DNA of 64,000 bases from Stappia taiwanensis (GCF_014635285.1 NZ_BMCR01000005.1:245760-309759); one strand, 5' to 3'. Positions 16,970 through 26,016 are shown, numbered from the stretch's first letter. A program made the numbers and translations. Notes: a model not told the origin generated them from the sequence alone.

Positions 16970-17998
16970 TCAGCCGTGCTCGACCCGGTTCTCGCTACCG
17001 GCATCAAAGAAGACGGCCTGGCTGGCGTCATATCCGATCCAGACGGTCTCCTGCGCGCCGACCATCTCCTGCCGCGGCGCGGTGACGAGCAGCCGGCCGA
17101 CATCGCTCTCGCAGTGGAGCATCAGGTTTGCGCCGGTCATCTCCGAGAAAACGATCCGCGCGGGGATCGCCGGCGCCTCGGGAGCGGCTGTGTGCACCGT
17201 CATGTGCTCCGGCCGCATCCCCACGGTGAGCCCCGCCTTGCCCTGCCAGAAGGGCAAGGTCTCGATGGGCAGGAAGTTCGTCGGGTGCATGCCGAGGAAG
17301 CCGGCCACGAAACGGTTCGCCGGCCGGTCGTAGATCGTGCCGGGGGTATCGAACTGAAGCAGGTTCCCATCCTTCATCACCGCGATCCGGTCCGCCAGGG
17401 AAAGCGCCTCGCTCTGATCGTGGGTCACATAGATGATGGTCGCGCCCAGTTGCCTGTGAAGCTCCTTGATCTCCGAGCGCATGGCGACCCGCAGCGCGTT
17501 GTCCAGATTGGACAACGGCTCGTCCATCAGAAAGATCGAACTGTTGCGGGCCATGGCCCGGCCCATGGCGACCCGCTGGCGCTGGCCGCCCGACAGCGCG
17601 CCCGGCTTGCGGTCCAGAAAGGCATCGAGCTTCAGGGTCCGGGCCACCTCCTCCGCCCGGGCGTGGCGTTCGGCCTTGGCCATGCCGCGCAACTCCAGCC
17701 CGAAGGCAATGTTCTCGCGCACGTTCATATGCGGATACAGCGCGTAGTTCTGGAAGATCATGGCGATGTCCCGGTCCTGCGGCGCCACGTCGTTGACGCG
17801 CCTGCCGCCGATCCGGATGTCGCCCTCGTTGCACTTTTCCAGCCCGGCGATGAGGCGCAGAAGCGTGGATTTCCCGCAACCGGAAGGACCGACGATGACG
17901 ATGAACTCCCCTGCGCGAATGTCCATCGACACCCCTCGCAGCACCTGGGGGCCGCCCGTATAGGATTTACGGATATCCTGAAGCTGGATGCCGCTCAT
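16970..17998 (-). CDS. ugpC: sn-Glycerol-3-phosphate ABC transporter ATP-binding protein
   Basis: A 342-residue ATPase of the sugar (UgpC/MalK) class. Walker A GPSGCGKST (about 37-45), Q-loop FQNYALYPHM, signature LSGGQRQRVAMGRAMA, Walker B IFLMDEPLSNLD and switch His THDQ are intact. The C-terminal OB-type regulatory domain (VGMRPEHM onward) is complete. The start overlaps ugpQ by 4 bp. Together with UgpA/E/B it would import glycerol-3-phosphate or glycerophosphodiesters. Confidence 0.9.
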   Translation of the reverse strand: MSGIQLQDIRKSYTGGPQVLRGVSMDIRAGEFIVIVGPSGCGKSTLLRLIAGLEKCNEGDIRIGGRRVNDVAPQDRDIAMIFQNYALYPHMNVRENIAFGLELRGMAKAERHARAEEVARTLKLDAFLDRKPGALSGGQRQRVAMGRAMARNSSIFLMDEPLSNLDNALRVAMRSEIKELHRQLGATIIYVTHDQSEALSLADRIAVMKDGNLLQFDTPGTIYDRPANRFVAGFLGMHPTNFLPIETLPFWQGKAGLTVGMRPEHMTVHTAAPEAPAIPARIVFSEMTGANLMLHCESDVGRLLVTAPRQEMVGAQETVWIGYDASQAVFFDAGSENRVEHG

Positions 17999-18756
17999 GG
18001 CTGCTCACCCTTCACAAATCGATCACGAACCGCAATGGCAAGGCTCGGCCGGTCGGTCGTGAACACCTTCACCCCGAGCCGCAGCGTTTTTTCGATCTGC
18101 TGCTGCGTGTGCGCCGCCCAGCAGCCGAACTGGCAGCCGGCCGCCTGAACGGCGTCCATCAGGTCGCGGTCCGCGCAGTCGACATGAACGCCGATTTCGG
18201 GAATGGCATGGGACCGTGCCAGCTCCAGCGTGGCGGCCACACCGAGCTGGTTGAGAACGGGCGGACTGACCAGCCAGAGCCGCGGGCGCTCCGTCGCCCG
18301 GGCCAATTCGTCCTGGGTCTCGATCAGAAAGGACGAAAACACCGTGCGCGCCAACATGCCTTCCCGCTCAAGTGTGGCGATCACCCTGTGAACGAAATCG
18401 GCATAGGGCCGGCCGTCCGGTCCGGGCTTGATCTCACAGCGGAAATCGACGGCACTTCCCCGGTAGATCGCGCAAAGCTCCTCCAGGGAAAGAGGATGAC
18501 CGCCGGCGCCATAGTTGATGGTTGCCGCCCTCACCTCCGCTTCGCTCAGATCGCGGATCGCGCCGGTCCGGTCCGTGGTCCGGTCAAGCGTGGGGTCGTG
18601 GTGAACCATGATGGCGCCATCGGCGGTCGGGTGCACATCGAACTCGACTTCCTCCAGCGCCATCTGCGCGGTGGCCTTGAAGCCGACCGGCGTGCTGTCG
18701 CCGAATTCCAGGGTGCCGCCACGATGGGATGCGATACGTGTCATTGGGTGATCCAT
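17995..18756 (-). CDS. ugpQ: Glycerophosphodiester phosphodiesterase
   Basis: A 253-residue GDPD-family TIM barrel without a signal peptide, so cytoplasmic like E. coli UgpQ. Active-site residues: ASHRGG (first His), EVEFDVHPTADGAIMVHHDPTLDRTT (Glu/Asp metal site and general-acid His), and CEIKPG. It would hydrolyse imported glycerophosphodiesters to glycerol-3-phosphate and alcohol. The gene begins immediately after the ugpE stop; ATG 18756 or 18744 could be used. Here ugpQ precedes ugpC, unlike the E. coli order. Confidence 0.88.
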   Translation of the reverse strand: MDHPMTRIASHRGGTLEFGDSTPVGFKATAQMALEEVEFDVHPTADGAIMVHHDPTLDRTTDRTGAIRDLSEAEVRAATINYGAGGHPLSLEELCAIYRGSAVDFRCEIKPGPDGRPYADFVHRVIATLEREGMLARTVFSSFLIETQDELARATERPRLWLVSPPVLNQLGVAATLELARSHAIPEIGVHVDCADRDLMDAVQAAGCQFGCWAAHTQQQIEKTLRLGVKVFTTDRPSLAIAVRDRFVKGEQP

Positions 18757-19566
18757 TTACTTCACGGCACCCATGGTGATGCCGCGCACGAGATGCCGCT
18801 CGACGAAGACGAAGCCGAGCAGAACGGGAAGAATGGTGATGGTGGATGCCGCCATGACGAGCGGCCAGTTGATAACGTCCTCGCCCGGGTTGACCCGGTA
18901 AAGACGGGCGAGGCCGATCTGCAGCGTGTAGAGCTCTTCCTCGCCAACGGCGACCAATGGCCAGATGTAGCTGTTCCATTCGGAAATGAAGATGAAGAGG
19001 CCCATGGCGAAGATCGCCGGACGGGCGATCGGCACGATGACCCGCCACAGCACCTTCAGCGGTGTGGCGCCGTCCATATAGGCCGCCTCGTCCAGCGCCA
19101 CCGGAATGCCGCGAATGTACTGCCTGAGGAAGAAGGCCGCGAAGCCGTTGGAAATCGCCGGCAGGATAAGCCCCGCATAGGTATCGAGCAGGCCAACCTT
19201 CGCGAGGGTCAGGTAGTTCGGGATCAGCGAGATATGGCTCGGGATCATCAAGGTGGCGACCACGGCGGCAAAGAGCAGATTGCCCCCTGGAAAGCGGAAC
19301 CGGGCAAAGGCGAAAGCCGCCAGGGTGGACACCGTCAGGGCAATGAGCGTGACCAGACCCGCCACGATGATGCTGTTCAAGAGGTAGCGGGCAAAATTGT
19401 ATTGCCCGATTGCCAGCGCGTAGTTCTCGAAGGTGAACTCGAACTTGCCAGTGTAGTAGGCGTCCACCGTCTGGAACGACATGAAGATCGAATAGAGCGC
19501 GGGCGACAGAAACAAAAGGCCCGCGATCAGCGCAAGGGCCGTAAGGATCCGGCTGTCAGGCTTCAT
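18757..19566 (-). CDS. ugpE: sn-Glycerol-3-phosphate ABC transporter permease UgpE
   Basis: A 269-residue MalG-type inner-membrane permease with six predicted helices and the cytoplasmic EAA loop (DEAAYMDGATPLKVLWRVIVPIARPAI) that docks the ATPase. Its start overlaps the ugpA end by 11 bp and its stop abuts ugpQ. Confidence 0.9.
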   Translation of the reverse strand: MKPDSRILTALALIAGLLFLSPALYSIFMSFQTVDAYYTGKFEFTFENYALAIGQYNFARYLLNSIIVAGLVTLIALTVSTLAAFAFARFRFPGGNLLFAAVVATLMIPSHISLIPNYLTLAKVGLLDTYAGLILPAISNGFAAFFLRQYIRGIPVALDEAAYMDGATPLKVLWRVIVPIARPAIFAMGLFIFISEWNSYIWPLVAVGEEELYTLQIGLARLYRVNPGEDVINWPLVMAASTITILPVLLGFVFVERHLVRGITMGAVK

Positions 19567-20425
19567 AATGCACCCTCCGTCCCAGAACGCGCGCCTTGAA
19601 CAGGGCTAGCGCGATCAGCAGCGCAAAGAGGACAACCGCCAGCGCCGACCCCTGGCCGATGTCAAACAGGGTGAAACCGACCCGGTAGAGCATGTTGACC
19701 AGCATGTCCGTCGCCCCCGCCGGTCCGCCCTGGGTCATGACGTCGACAACGGTGAAGATCTGGAAGGCCTCGATGACCGAGACGACCAGCAGGAAATAGG
19801 TCGTCGGCATGACCAGAGGCACCGTCACGCGCCGGAACACCCGGGCCTTCCCACCGCCATCAACGGCAGCGGCATCGTAAAGCTCCTGGGGGATCGCCTG
19901 CAGCCCGGCAATGTAGATGACGATGTCGTAGCCGAGCTGCTTCCAGGTGTTGACGATGACCAGCACCCAAAGGGCCAGTTGCGGATCCTGCAGCCAGGGC
20001 ACCTTGCCGAGCCCGAGCGTCTGCAGGAACGCGTTCACCATCCCGTAGTCGGTGGCGAACAGCCACGAAAACACCACGGCGATGGACACGGTGGAGGTCA
20101 CCGAGGGCAGAAACAATGCACCGCGCAGAACCCGGGCCGGCAGGGCCTCCCGCACCAGATAGCTCGCGATGAGAAGGGCCAGACCCAATCGGATCGGCAC
20201 GGAAATGACCGCGAAGATGACGGTCACGCGCAGCGCGTTCCAGAATTCGTGCGAAGAGAACAGGAGCCGGTAATTCTCCAGGCCGACGAAGGGCATCGTC
20301 GGCGACAGGAAGTCCCATTCCCGAAAACTGAGATTAAGACTGGCGGCGATGGGAATATAGGTGAACACCACGATGAAGGAGATCAGTGGCAACACCAGTA
20401 GGTAGGGTGTCAGACGAGACAGCAT
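19556..20425 (-). CDS. ugpA: sn-Glycerol-3-phosphate ABC transporter permease UgpA
   Basis: A MalF-type permease of about 289 residues with six helices and the EAA motif (YDAAAVDGGGKARVFRRVTVPLVMP). ATG 20425 (MLSRLTPYLLVLP) is preferred. The frame could extend to ATG 20458, but that codon lies in the loop of a strong hairpin and has no ribosome site. It pairs with UgpE. Confidence 0.88.
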   Translation of the reverse strand: MLSRLTPYLLVLPLISFIVVFTYIPIAASLNLSFREWDFLSPTMPFVGLENYRLLFSSHEFWNALRVTVIFAVISVPIRLGLALLIASYLVREALPARVLRGALFLPSVTSTVSIAVVFSWLFATDYGMVNAFLQTLGLGKVPWLQDPQLALWVLVIVNTWKQLGYDIVIYIAGLQAIPQELYDAAAVDGGGKARVFRRVTVPLVMPTTYFLLVVSVIEAFQIFTVVDVMTQGGPAGATDMLVNMLYRVGFTLFDIGQGSALAVVLFALLIALALFKARVLGRRVHYEA

Positions 20426-20444
20426 CGGGAACAGGGCTCCGGAG

Positions 20445-20474
20445 GCGCAGGGCTCCATGAAGGAAGCCCTGCGC
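20445..20474. terminator. Intercistronic hairpin between ugpB and ugpA
   Basis: GCGCAGGGCT and AGCCCTGCGC form a perfect 10-bp stem around a 10-nt loop in the 73-bp gap after ugpB. There is no T-run. Such a hairpin just after a binding-protein gene typically protects its mRNA or attenuates transcription so that the receptor is made in excess over the permeases. Confidence 0.65.
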
Positions 20475-20498
20475 TGTCATCGGGAAGGAGGCGGGCGC

Positions 20499-21755
20499 TT
20501 AGTTGGTCCGCTTGGCTTCGTTGCGAGTCCGCTCGGCGAAGCCCTTGAGCGTCTCCGCCACATCGCGCTGGCCCAGCGCCATGGCCTGCCACATGTCGTA
20601 TTCGGAGGCGCGCATCCAGGTCACCACCGGCGGACGCGGACGGCCACGGGCGAAGTCGAGCTGCTCGATGGCGACGGTGATGCCCGGCTTGTCCTCAACG
20701 GCGGCCGCCGCCAGCGGCTGCTTCGCCGTGTGCCGGTTGATCGGCATGTAGCCGGTGCCAGAGAACCAGATGGCGTTGGATTCAGGAGATGCCGCGAAGC
20801 TGATGAACTTGTAGGCGGCGTCCTGGGTTTCCTTGTCGGCAGAGGACAGGATACCGATCCCGGCGCCGCCAATCGGCACGGCACAGACCTTGTTGCAGGG
20901 CATCGGACGAACGGCCAGGTTCTCGCCAAGCGCCTTGCGGGAACGCCCGTAGTTGCCGGTGGAATTCAGCATCATGCCGACCTTGCCGGCCAGGAAGGCG
21001 TCCCGCCCGTTGTTTTCCTTGGTCACGCCATCGGCGGACGCAACCTTGTGCTCGTGCACCAGCGACGCCATCCATTCATAGGCTTCGATTGTGTTCGGGC
21101 TGTCGATCAGAATTTCGCCGGTCTTGCTGTCGATCAGGTCGCTGTCATTGGCCATAATCAGGCCCCAGCGGGCGAACTGCCCCGGCGCCGCGATGCCGGT
21201 GATGCCCTCACCGCCGAGCTTCTCGGTGATCTGCTTGGCCACGGCCAGGAGGTCGTCATAGGTCTTCAGAGCCGGTTCTTCGGCAAAGCCCGCACGCTCG
21301 AAGATCTCCTTGTTGTAGTAGAGAACCGGCGTCGAGGAGTTGAACGGAACGATGTAGTTCTTGCCCTCGAACACCCCGACCTCGCGGGCGAAGGCGAACA
21401 GGTCGTCCTTCAGCGGATCGTTGTTGACCTTCTCGGTCAGATCCATGAGCACGCCGCGATCCGCAAAGAGGCCGTAGCGCGTGACTTCCATAATGACCGC
21501 ATCGGGCGCCCGGCGGGCCGGGATGGCGGCCTGAAGCTTGGCGACGATGTCGTTGTAGTTGCCGATATGCTGGGCGTCGATGGTGATGCCCGGGTTGGCC
21601 GCTTCGAAGTTGTCGATGATCTTGCCGAGCGCTTCGCCGCCATTGCCGTCGAAGCTGTGCCAGAACTTGACCGTGACATCGGCCTGTGCGGCACTGATGC
21701 CGGCTGAAAGCCCCAAGAGGCTCGCCAGCAGCAGTTTCTTCACGTTCTTCAACAT
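20499..21755 (-). CDS. ugpB: sn-Glycerol-3-phosphate periplasmic binding protein
   Basis: A 418-residue extracellular solute-binding protein family 1 member. The signal peptide (MLKNVKKLLLASLLGLSAGISAAQA) is followed by VTVKFWHSFDGNGGEALGKIIDNFEA, characteristic of UgpB. Its genes for permeases, ATPase and phosphodiesterase follow. It lies 129 bp downstream of an rpiR-type regulator on the same strand. Confidence 0.9.
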   Translation of the reverse strand: MLKNVKKLLLASLLGLSAGISAAQADVTVKFWHSFDGNGGEALGKIIDNFEAANPGITIDAQHIGNYNDIVAKLQAAIPARRAPDAVIMEVTRYGLFADRGVLMDLTEKVNNDPLKDDLFAFAREVGVFEGKNYIVPFNSSTPVLYYNKEIFERAGFAEEPALKTYDDLLAVAKQITEKLGGEGITGIAAPGQFARWGLIMANDSDLIDSKTGEILIDSPNTIEAYEWMASLVHEHKVASADGVTKENNGRDAFLAGKVGMMLNSTGNYGRSRKALGENLAVRPMPCNKVCAVPIGGAGIGILSSADKETQDAAYKFISFAASPESNAIWFSGTGYMPINRHTAKQPLAAAAVEDKPGITVAIEQLDFARGRPRPPVVTWMRASEYDMWQAMALGQRDVAETLKGFAERTRNEAKRTN

Positions 21756-21884
21756 GTTTTCATCCTTGCCAGAGTGGCTGTTTTCCGGTTGCGCGTGAGG
21801 GTCTGCCGCCGGTTCGAACGACGGTCGTTCTTGGTTATTCCGCAGTGTCCGATTGCCCGGCGCCGGCGCGGGCGGGTGGGCTTG

Positions 21885-22769
21885 TCATCGCTGCCATCGT
21901 GCCGGCAGCGATTGCCGAAACGCCTTGAACGCCTCCAGGGACTTCAGCGACTTGCCGTCGTCGATGCCCGCCAGATCGAGAATGACCGCATTGGCGATGG
22001 TCATCGGCACGACCAGGGACTGGGATTCCCCCGCCTCGCCGCGCGCGGCGCAGATCTGATGGTCGGGCATGGGGTCGAGCCGCGCCGCCTGCAGATCCGT
22101 CAGGGCGAGCCTCTTTGCCCCGCGCTGGAATGCGATATCATTGGCATCGCGGATCTGCTGGGAAGGGCTGCGGAAGGCGAGCAGCCAGACCACATCGTCG
22201 GGCGAAAGCATGTTCAGCATTTCTGCGAAGTGATGGGTCCGGTCGCCAAGGTCCGCCGCGTCATAGCCGGAGCGCTGCAGACGCAGCGCAATGAGCGCGG
22301 ACAGGCTGGCCGCGTGCCCTCGGCCGAAGATGAAGACCTTCCGCGCGCCGCGCAGGGTTTCGGAGAAATTCCGGATATCGCCGTCAGAGACCGCGTTCCG
22401 CAAGGCTTCGAGCGCGGCGATTTCGCTGTCGAGAACCGAGGCCAGGACGCGTCCCTCCTCGGCGCACACCAGCCGCGCCGCCATGCGCGCCGCCGGGTTC
22501 TCGAAGTCGTTCCCTTCTTCAACGAGGCTCGCCTGAAGATACGCCCTGAACTCCGGATACCCCTCGAAACCGAGGCGCTTGGCCAGTCGGACGGCGGCCG
22601 CCGGATGCACCCCGGCCCGGTTCGAAACCTCCTTGCCGTTCTCAAGGGCGGCGCGCAGCGGATCCTTGACCAGAACGTCGAGAAGACGGGTGTCCGACCC
22701 GGTCAGCCGCGCGGCGTTCTGGGTAATGAGGTCGGAGAGGAACCCGGAGGGGGACTGTGACTTTGTCAT
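21885..22769 (-). CDS. RpiR/MurR-family regulator with SIS domain
   Basis: A 294-residue protein with an N-terminal helix-turn-helix (VSNRAGVHPAAAVRLAKRLGFEGYPEFRAYLQ) and a C-terminal SIS phosphosugar-binding domain starting ARKVFIFGRGHAASLSALIALRL. RpiR proteins sense sugar phosphates, so a glycerol-3-phosphate-type effector and control of the adjoining ugp operon are reasonable inferences. Confidence 0.85.
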   Translation of the reverse strand: MTKSQSPSGFLSDLITQNAARLTGSDTRLLDVLVKDPLRAALENGKEVSNRAGVHPAAAVRLAKRLGFEGYPEFRAYLQASLVEEGNDFENPAARMAARLVCAEEGRVLASVLDSEIAALEALRNAVSDGDIRNFSETLRGARKVFIFGRGHAASLSALIALRLQRSGYDAADLGDRTHHFAEMLNMLSPDDVVWLLAFRSPSQQIRDANDIAFQRGAKRLALTDLQAARLDPMPDHQICAARGEAGESQSLVVPMTIANAVILDLAGIDDGKSLKSLEAFKAFRQSLPARWQR

Positions 22770-23157
22770 GCCGCCGCTCCAGGGGCCAGCCCCACAAATG
22801 AGACTGACATGGCATGGGAAATGGCAAAGCCTCGCGAGGAAGGGCGTGCGGAGCGGGCTGTTGCCCGGTCAAACGCGCTGACGATGCAGGGTGAAGCCAT
22901 TTCCATGTCCTGAAGGATTTGACCGGATTGCACCTGCTCATGCGTCGCGAAAGGCTTGAAAATGAACCACATTTCCTGCGCTTTCGCTTCTTGATCAGGA
23001 GCAATCCGCCTCAAACCATTTCGAGCTCATTTATGAGGCTGAACCCTAGGCCTGCAATTTGAATTGCAGGATACGTTTCAGTGAAATTTTTATTACAATA
23101 GCCAATCATCAGGGGGCCGCGCGCCGCCGCCCCCTGCATTTCCCCCGGTGTGGAGGC
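22770..23157. other. Gene-free 388-bp gap with a perfect inverted repeat
   Basis: No convincing gene is seen. At 23051-23070 lies CCTGCAATTTGAATTGCAGG (9-bp arms, 2-bp spacer), closely followed by TTTCA-G-TGAAA (23077-23087) and an AT-rich stretch to 23104. These lie about 280 bp upstream of the RpiR start and 90 bp beyond the thioesterase stop. They may be operators of the RpiR regulator or part of a transcription-termination region; the tiny loop of the first repeat argues against a simple terminator. Confidence 0.5.
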
Positions 23158-23586
23158 TCAGTCCGAGGCGGCGACGATCGTCCCCTGGGCCAGGGCACAG
23201 AGGATCTCCTCGCCGTCGACTTGCGAGAAGATCTCGCACTGGCAGACCGCCTGCCGCCGGCCCGTACTCCGGGCGCGCGCCCGCGCGATCAGTTCATGCC
23301 CGCGTCCCGGCTTCAGATAGTTGATCTTGAATTCCGAGGTCAGCGCGTTGCCGCCCATCGCCAGTCCGCCGGCGAAGGTGATTGCATTGTCCGCCAGGTA
23401 GCTGATGACACCGCCATGCACGAACCCGTGCTGCTGTTTCAGATTGTCCGTCACCTCAAGGCTCAGCTCCGCATATCCCGGCGCCGCCCCGATCAGGCGG
23501 GCACCGATGTAGCGGCTGAACGGCTGCGCATCGAACACCTGATGCGCAAAAGCCTTGAGAGCCTCCGCATCCATGGGCTTGTTCAT
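23158..23586 (-). CDS. PaaI-family hot-dog thioesterase
   Basis: A 142-residue hot-dog-fold protein. The PaaI signature HGFVHGGVISYLADNA is at about residues 53-68, then LTSEFKINYLKPGRG. Such proteins hydrolyse acyl- or phenylacetyl-CoA thioesters. ATG 23586 follows GGGGAATGAG. It is divergent from a TetR gene, which probably controls it. The natural substrate is not evident. Confidence 0.8.
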   Translation of the reverse strand: MNKPMDAEALKAFAHQVFDAQPFSRYIGARLIGAAPGYAELSLEVTDNLKQQHGFVHGGVISYLADNAITFAGGLAMGGNALTSEFKINYLKPGRGHELIARARARSTGRRQAVCQCEIFSQVDGEEILCALAQGTIVAASD

Positions 23587-23772
23587 CTCATTCCCCTTCC
23601 CTGCCTCACACAGCCTGGCGCCAGGTATCGCCGGCCGGAAACGCCACCGTGTCCCCGCGTCTTGCGTCACCAGCCGCGCGCCGCGATGTCGCATGTCCAC
23701 CTCCCGCCGCACGCATCAGCCCGGCGCCCTCGCCCCGGGCAGGGCCTGCTATAAGGGAGACGCTACAAAGAA

Positions 23773-24435
23773 ATGAAACACGGTTCAATTGTTATGGCCT
23801 ACCGACGCACGCCCAGGATGCAGCAGCGCATCGACGCGACACGCGCCCAGATCGCCGACGCCGCAAGGCGCCTTGTCGCCGCCTCCGGCTATGCCGGCAC
23901 CGGCATCCCCGAGATTGCCCGCGCCGCCGGAATTTCGACCGGCAGCATCTACCGGCACTTCCCGTCCAAGGCTGCGCTGTTCCAGGAGGTCTTTCAAAAA
24001 GCGTCCCGGCATGAAATCGCCGCGTTTGCTCAAGCGGCGCAGGTTCCGGGCACCGCTCCCGAGCGATTGGCCGGCATGGTCGAAACCTTTGCCCGGCGCG
24101 CGCTTCGGGGCCGCACGCTGGCGCGTGCGCTGCTGGTCGAGCCTGTCGGGCCGGAGCTTGACGCCGACCGGCGCCGGTTTCGCGCGCCCTATCAGGCGCT
24201 CATCGAGGAGGTGCTCAGCGAGGGCATGGCGGCCGCAGAGCTGGTCCCGCAAGACCCGCGCATCACCTCCATCTGCATCGTCGGCGCGATTGTCGAAACC
24301 CTGCTGGGCCCGCTAAGCGAGCGCTCTGGCTGCACGCAGGGCACGGAAGAGGAAGAAGCGCTTGTGCGCGCGCTCGTCGAGACGTGCCTGCGCGCGGCCG
24401 GCCCCCGGCCTCAGACGCCTCCCCGCTCCGAATAG
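23773..24435 (+). CDS. TetR/AcrR-family regulator
   Basis: A 220-residue TetR-type regulator. The DNA-binding helices IPEIARAAGISTGSIYRHFPSKAALFQEVF are at residues 49-78; the ligand-binding domain is variable. Starts at ATG 23773 or 23794 are possible; GGGAGA lies upstream of the first. It is divergent from the thioesterase gene with 186 bp between, which suggests control of that gene and of itself. Confidence 0.83.
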   Translation: MKHGSIVMAYRRTPRMQQRIDATRAQIADAARRLVAASGYAGTGIPEIARAAGISTGSIYRHFPSKAALFQEVFQKASRHEIAAFAQAAQVPGTAPERLAGMVETFARRALRGRTLARALLVEPVGPELDADRRRFRAPYQALIEEVLSEGMAAAELVPQDPRITSICIVGAIVETLLGPLSERSGCTQGTEEEEALVRALVETCLRAAGPRPQTPPRSE

Positions 24436-24509
24436 CTGAAACGCGCCGTGGCGACGGCCGGCCCAGATTGCCCCCTTTGTGGCCGATCAGACTCACTCGC
24501 AAATAAATT

Positions 24510-24569
24510 TGCATGCGCATGCATTTTATTTGACTCGCGCGCACCACCCATATAATGCATGCACATGCA
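24510..24569 (+). promoter_or_regulatory. Promoter flanked by two TGCATG-N2-CATGCA operators
   Basis: TGCATG-CG-CATGCA (24510-24523) lies directly upstream of a -35 candidate TTGACT (24530-24535); the -10 TATAAT (24551-24556) adjoins a second site, TGCATG-CA-CATGCA (24556-24569). The first site is extended by AAATAAA/TTTATTT arms. The layout suggests repression by a dimeric MarR-type protein. A related degenerate site precedes the marR gene at 26527-26545. The -35/-10 spacing of 15 bp is short. Confidence 0.7.
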
Positions 24570-24588
24570 ATTACATGGAGCGAGCACC

Positions 24589-25242
24589 ATGAGCGCCATA
24601 ACCATCTATTCCGACTACGTTTGTCCCTTTTGTCTTCTGGCGGAACGGGTTTTGTCCGAGGCAATTGGCGACCGGACCGTCTCCCTATCCTGGCGCGCCT
24701 TCGAGTTGCGCCCCGCCCCCGAACCGACATTACGTCCGCAAGACCCTTACCTGCCAACCGTCTGGAACAGGTCGGTCTATCCCCTCGCCGCAAGACTGGG
24801 CGTTGCGATCCGCCTGCCCTCGACCTCACCCCAGCCCCGAACGGCCAAGGCGTTCGAACTGCTGGCGATGGCGCAGGACGCGGGGCTTGACCATCCCTAT
24901 TCCATGCGGGTGCTGCGCGCCTTCTTTCAGGAAGATCGCGACATCGGCGATCCGGAAACACTGATCGAGCTGGCGGCGGATGCCGGGCTCAGCCCTGTGG
25001 CGGCGCGGAAGGCGCTCAAAACCGGTACCTACGCCGAGCGCCATCGCGCAGCACAGCGCCACGCCAGCGAACACATGGGCATCACCTCGGTCCCGACGAT
25101 TGTTGTCGGCGAGCGGTTTTTCCGCGGAACCCCGCCGCTCGGTGAATTGCGGCAGGCAATCGACCGGCTGGTCGAGAGCGGCGGAGACGGCAGCAGCCCC
25201 CCGATCGCCGCGCCCCCCGTCCCCCCCCAGGCGCGAGCCTGA
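24589..25242 (+). CDS. DsbA-family (FrnE-like) thiol oxidoreductase
   Basis: A 217-residue cytoplasmic DsbA-like protein with the redox motif CPFC at residues 12-15 (SDYVCPFC), a helical insert, and the cis-Pro loop SVPTIVVGERFF. The FrnE/2-hydroxychromene-2-carboxylate isomerase superfamily includes thiol oxidoreductases of oxidative stress. ATG 24589 follows GGAGCGAGCACC. The C-terminus ends in a low-complexity proline-rich tail. It is the first gene of a cassette with two SMR exporters, a deaminase and a MarR. Confidence 0.83.
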   Translation: MSAITIYSDYVCPFCLLAERVLSEAIGDRTVSLSWRAFELRPAPEPTLRPQDPYLPTVWNRSVYPLAARLGVAIRLPSTSPQPRTAKAFELLAMAQDAGLDHPYSMRVLRAFFQEDRDIGDPETLIELAADAGLSPVAARKALKTGTYAERHRAAQRHASEHMGITSVPTIVVGERFFRGTPPLGELRQAIDRLVESGGDGSSPPIAAPPVPPQARA

Positions 25243-25271
25243 GACCCAACCCGTCACGAAAGGAGAACATC

Positions 25272-25592
25272 ATGAACTGGCTCTATCTTGGGATCGCCGT
25301 GATCTTTGAGATCGCGGTCGCGATCAGTGCGGGCAAGGCCGAGGGGTTCACCCGCATCGGGTGGACCATCGCCACCCTTGTCAGCGGCGCAATCGCCACC
25401 TTCTTCCTCAGCCTTGCACTTCTCACCTTTGACGTCGGCGTCGGCTACGCGATCTGGACGTCGGTCGCGGGTGTCGGGATCGTCATCCTGGGCGCACTGT
25501 TCTTCGGCCAGCGACTGAGCCCCAAAAAGCTTCTCGGGATCGCCCTCGTCATCGGCGGCGTCGTCGGCCTGCGCCTCAGCGGCGCGGCCTAG
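25272..25592 (+). CDS. Small multidrug resistance (SMR) protein, first of a pair
   Basis: A 106-residue, four-helix SMR protein with the essential membrane glutamate at position 13 (AVIFEIAVAISAGKAEGF) and the GVGYAIWTSVAGVGIVILGALFFGQRL region. ATG 25272 follows AAGGAGAACATC. Paired SMR genes (as in YkkCD or EbrAB) form heterodimeric proton-coupled exporters of cationic compounds such as quaternary amines or guanidinium derivatives; the partner is 49 bp downstream. Confidence 0.88.
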   Translation: MNWLYLGIAVIFEIAVAISAGKAEGFTRIGWTIATLVSGAIATFFLSLALLTFDVGVGYAIWTSVAGVGIVILGALFFGQRLSPKKLLGIALVIGGVVGLRLSGAA

Positions 25593-25641
25593 ACACCCGC
25601 CTTCTTCATACACATCCCACTTGATCTGAAAGGAAACGAAC

Positions 25642-26016
25642 ATGACGACGATGGAAAGCCCCGTCCAAAGCAACGGGCGCGCCTGGGCCATGCTGATGCT
25701 CGCCAGCGCCTTCGAAATTGGCTACGCCCTCAGCGTTGGCGGCAGCCAGGCGTTCACCATTCCAAGCTGGTCAGCAGCCGCCCTGGTCTTCTTTCTGCTG
25801 ACGCTTTACTTCCTCAGCGCCGCCCTGCGGACCATCGACGTCGGCATTGGCTACGCGGTCTGGGCCGGTATTGGTTCGGTCGGCGCGGCAGGCTTTGGCA
25901 GTGTCCTGCTCGACCAGCCGCTGACCCTCATTCAAACCTTCTGGCTGGCGATGATCATCGCAGGCGTCGTCTGGTTGAAGCTGGCCGACAGCCCACGGCT
26001 CACGGGGAACGCCTGA
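25642..26016 (+). CDS. Small multidrug resistance (SMR) protein, second of a pair
   Basis: A 124-residue SMR protein with a polar N-terminal extension of about 12 residues. The membrane glutamate is kept (LMLASAFEIGYALSVGGSQAF), as is IDVGIGYAVWAGIGSVGAAGFGSVLL. It probably pairs in antiparallel fashion with the preceding SMR. Its stop overlaps the deaminase start by one base (TGATG). Confidence 0.87.
   Translation: MTTMESPVQSNGRAWAMLMLASAFEIGYALSVGGSQAFTIPSWSAAALVFFLLTLYFLSAALRTIDVGIGYAVWAGIGSVGAAGFGSVLLDQPLTLIQTFWLAMIIAGVVWLKLADSPRLTGNA

Noticed and set aside
20426..20458. Longer ugpA start at 20458
   Set aside because: The codon is inside the loop of a 10-bp hairpin and lacks a ribosome site; the shorter start fits the family.
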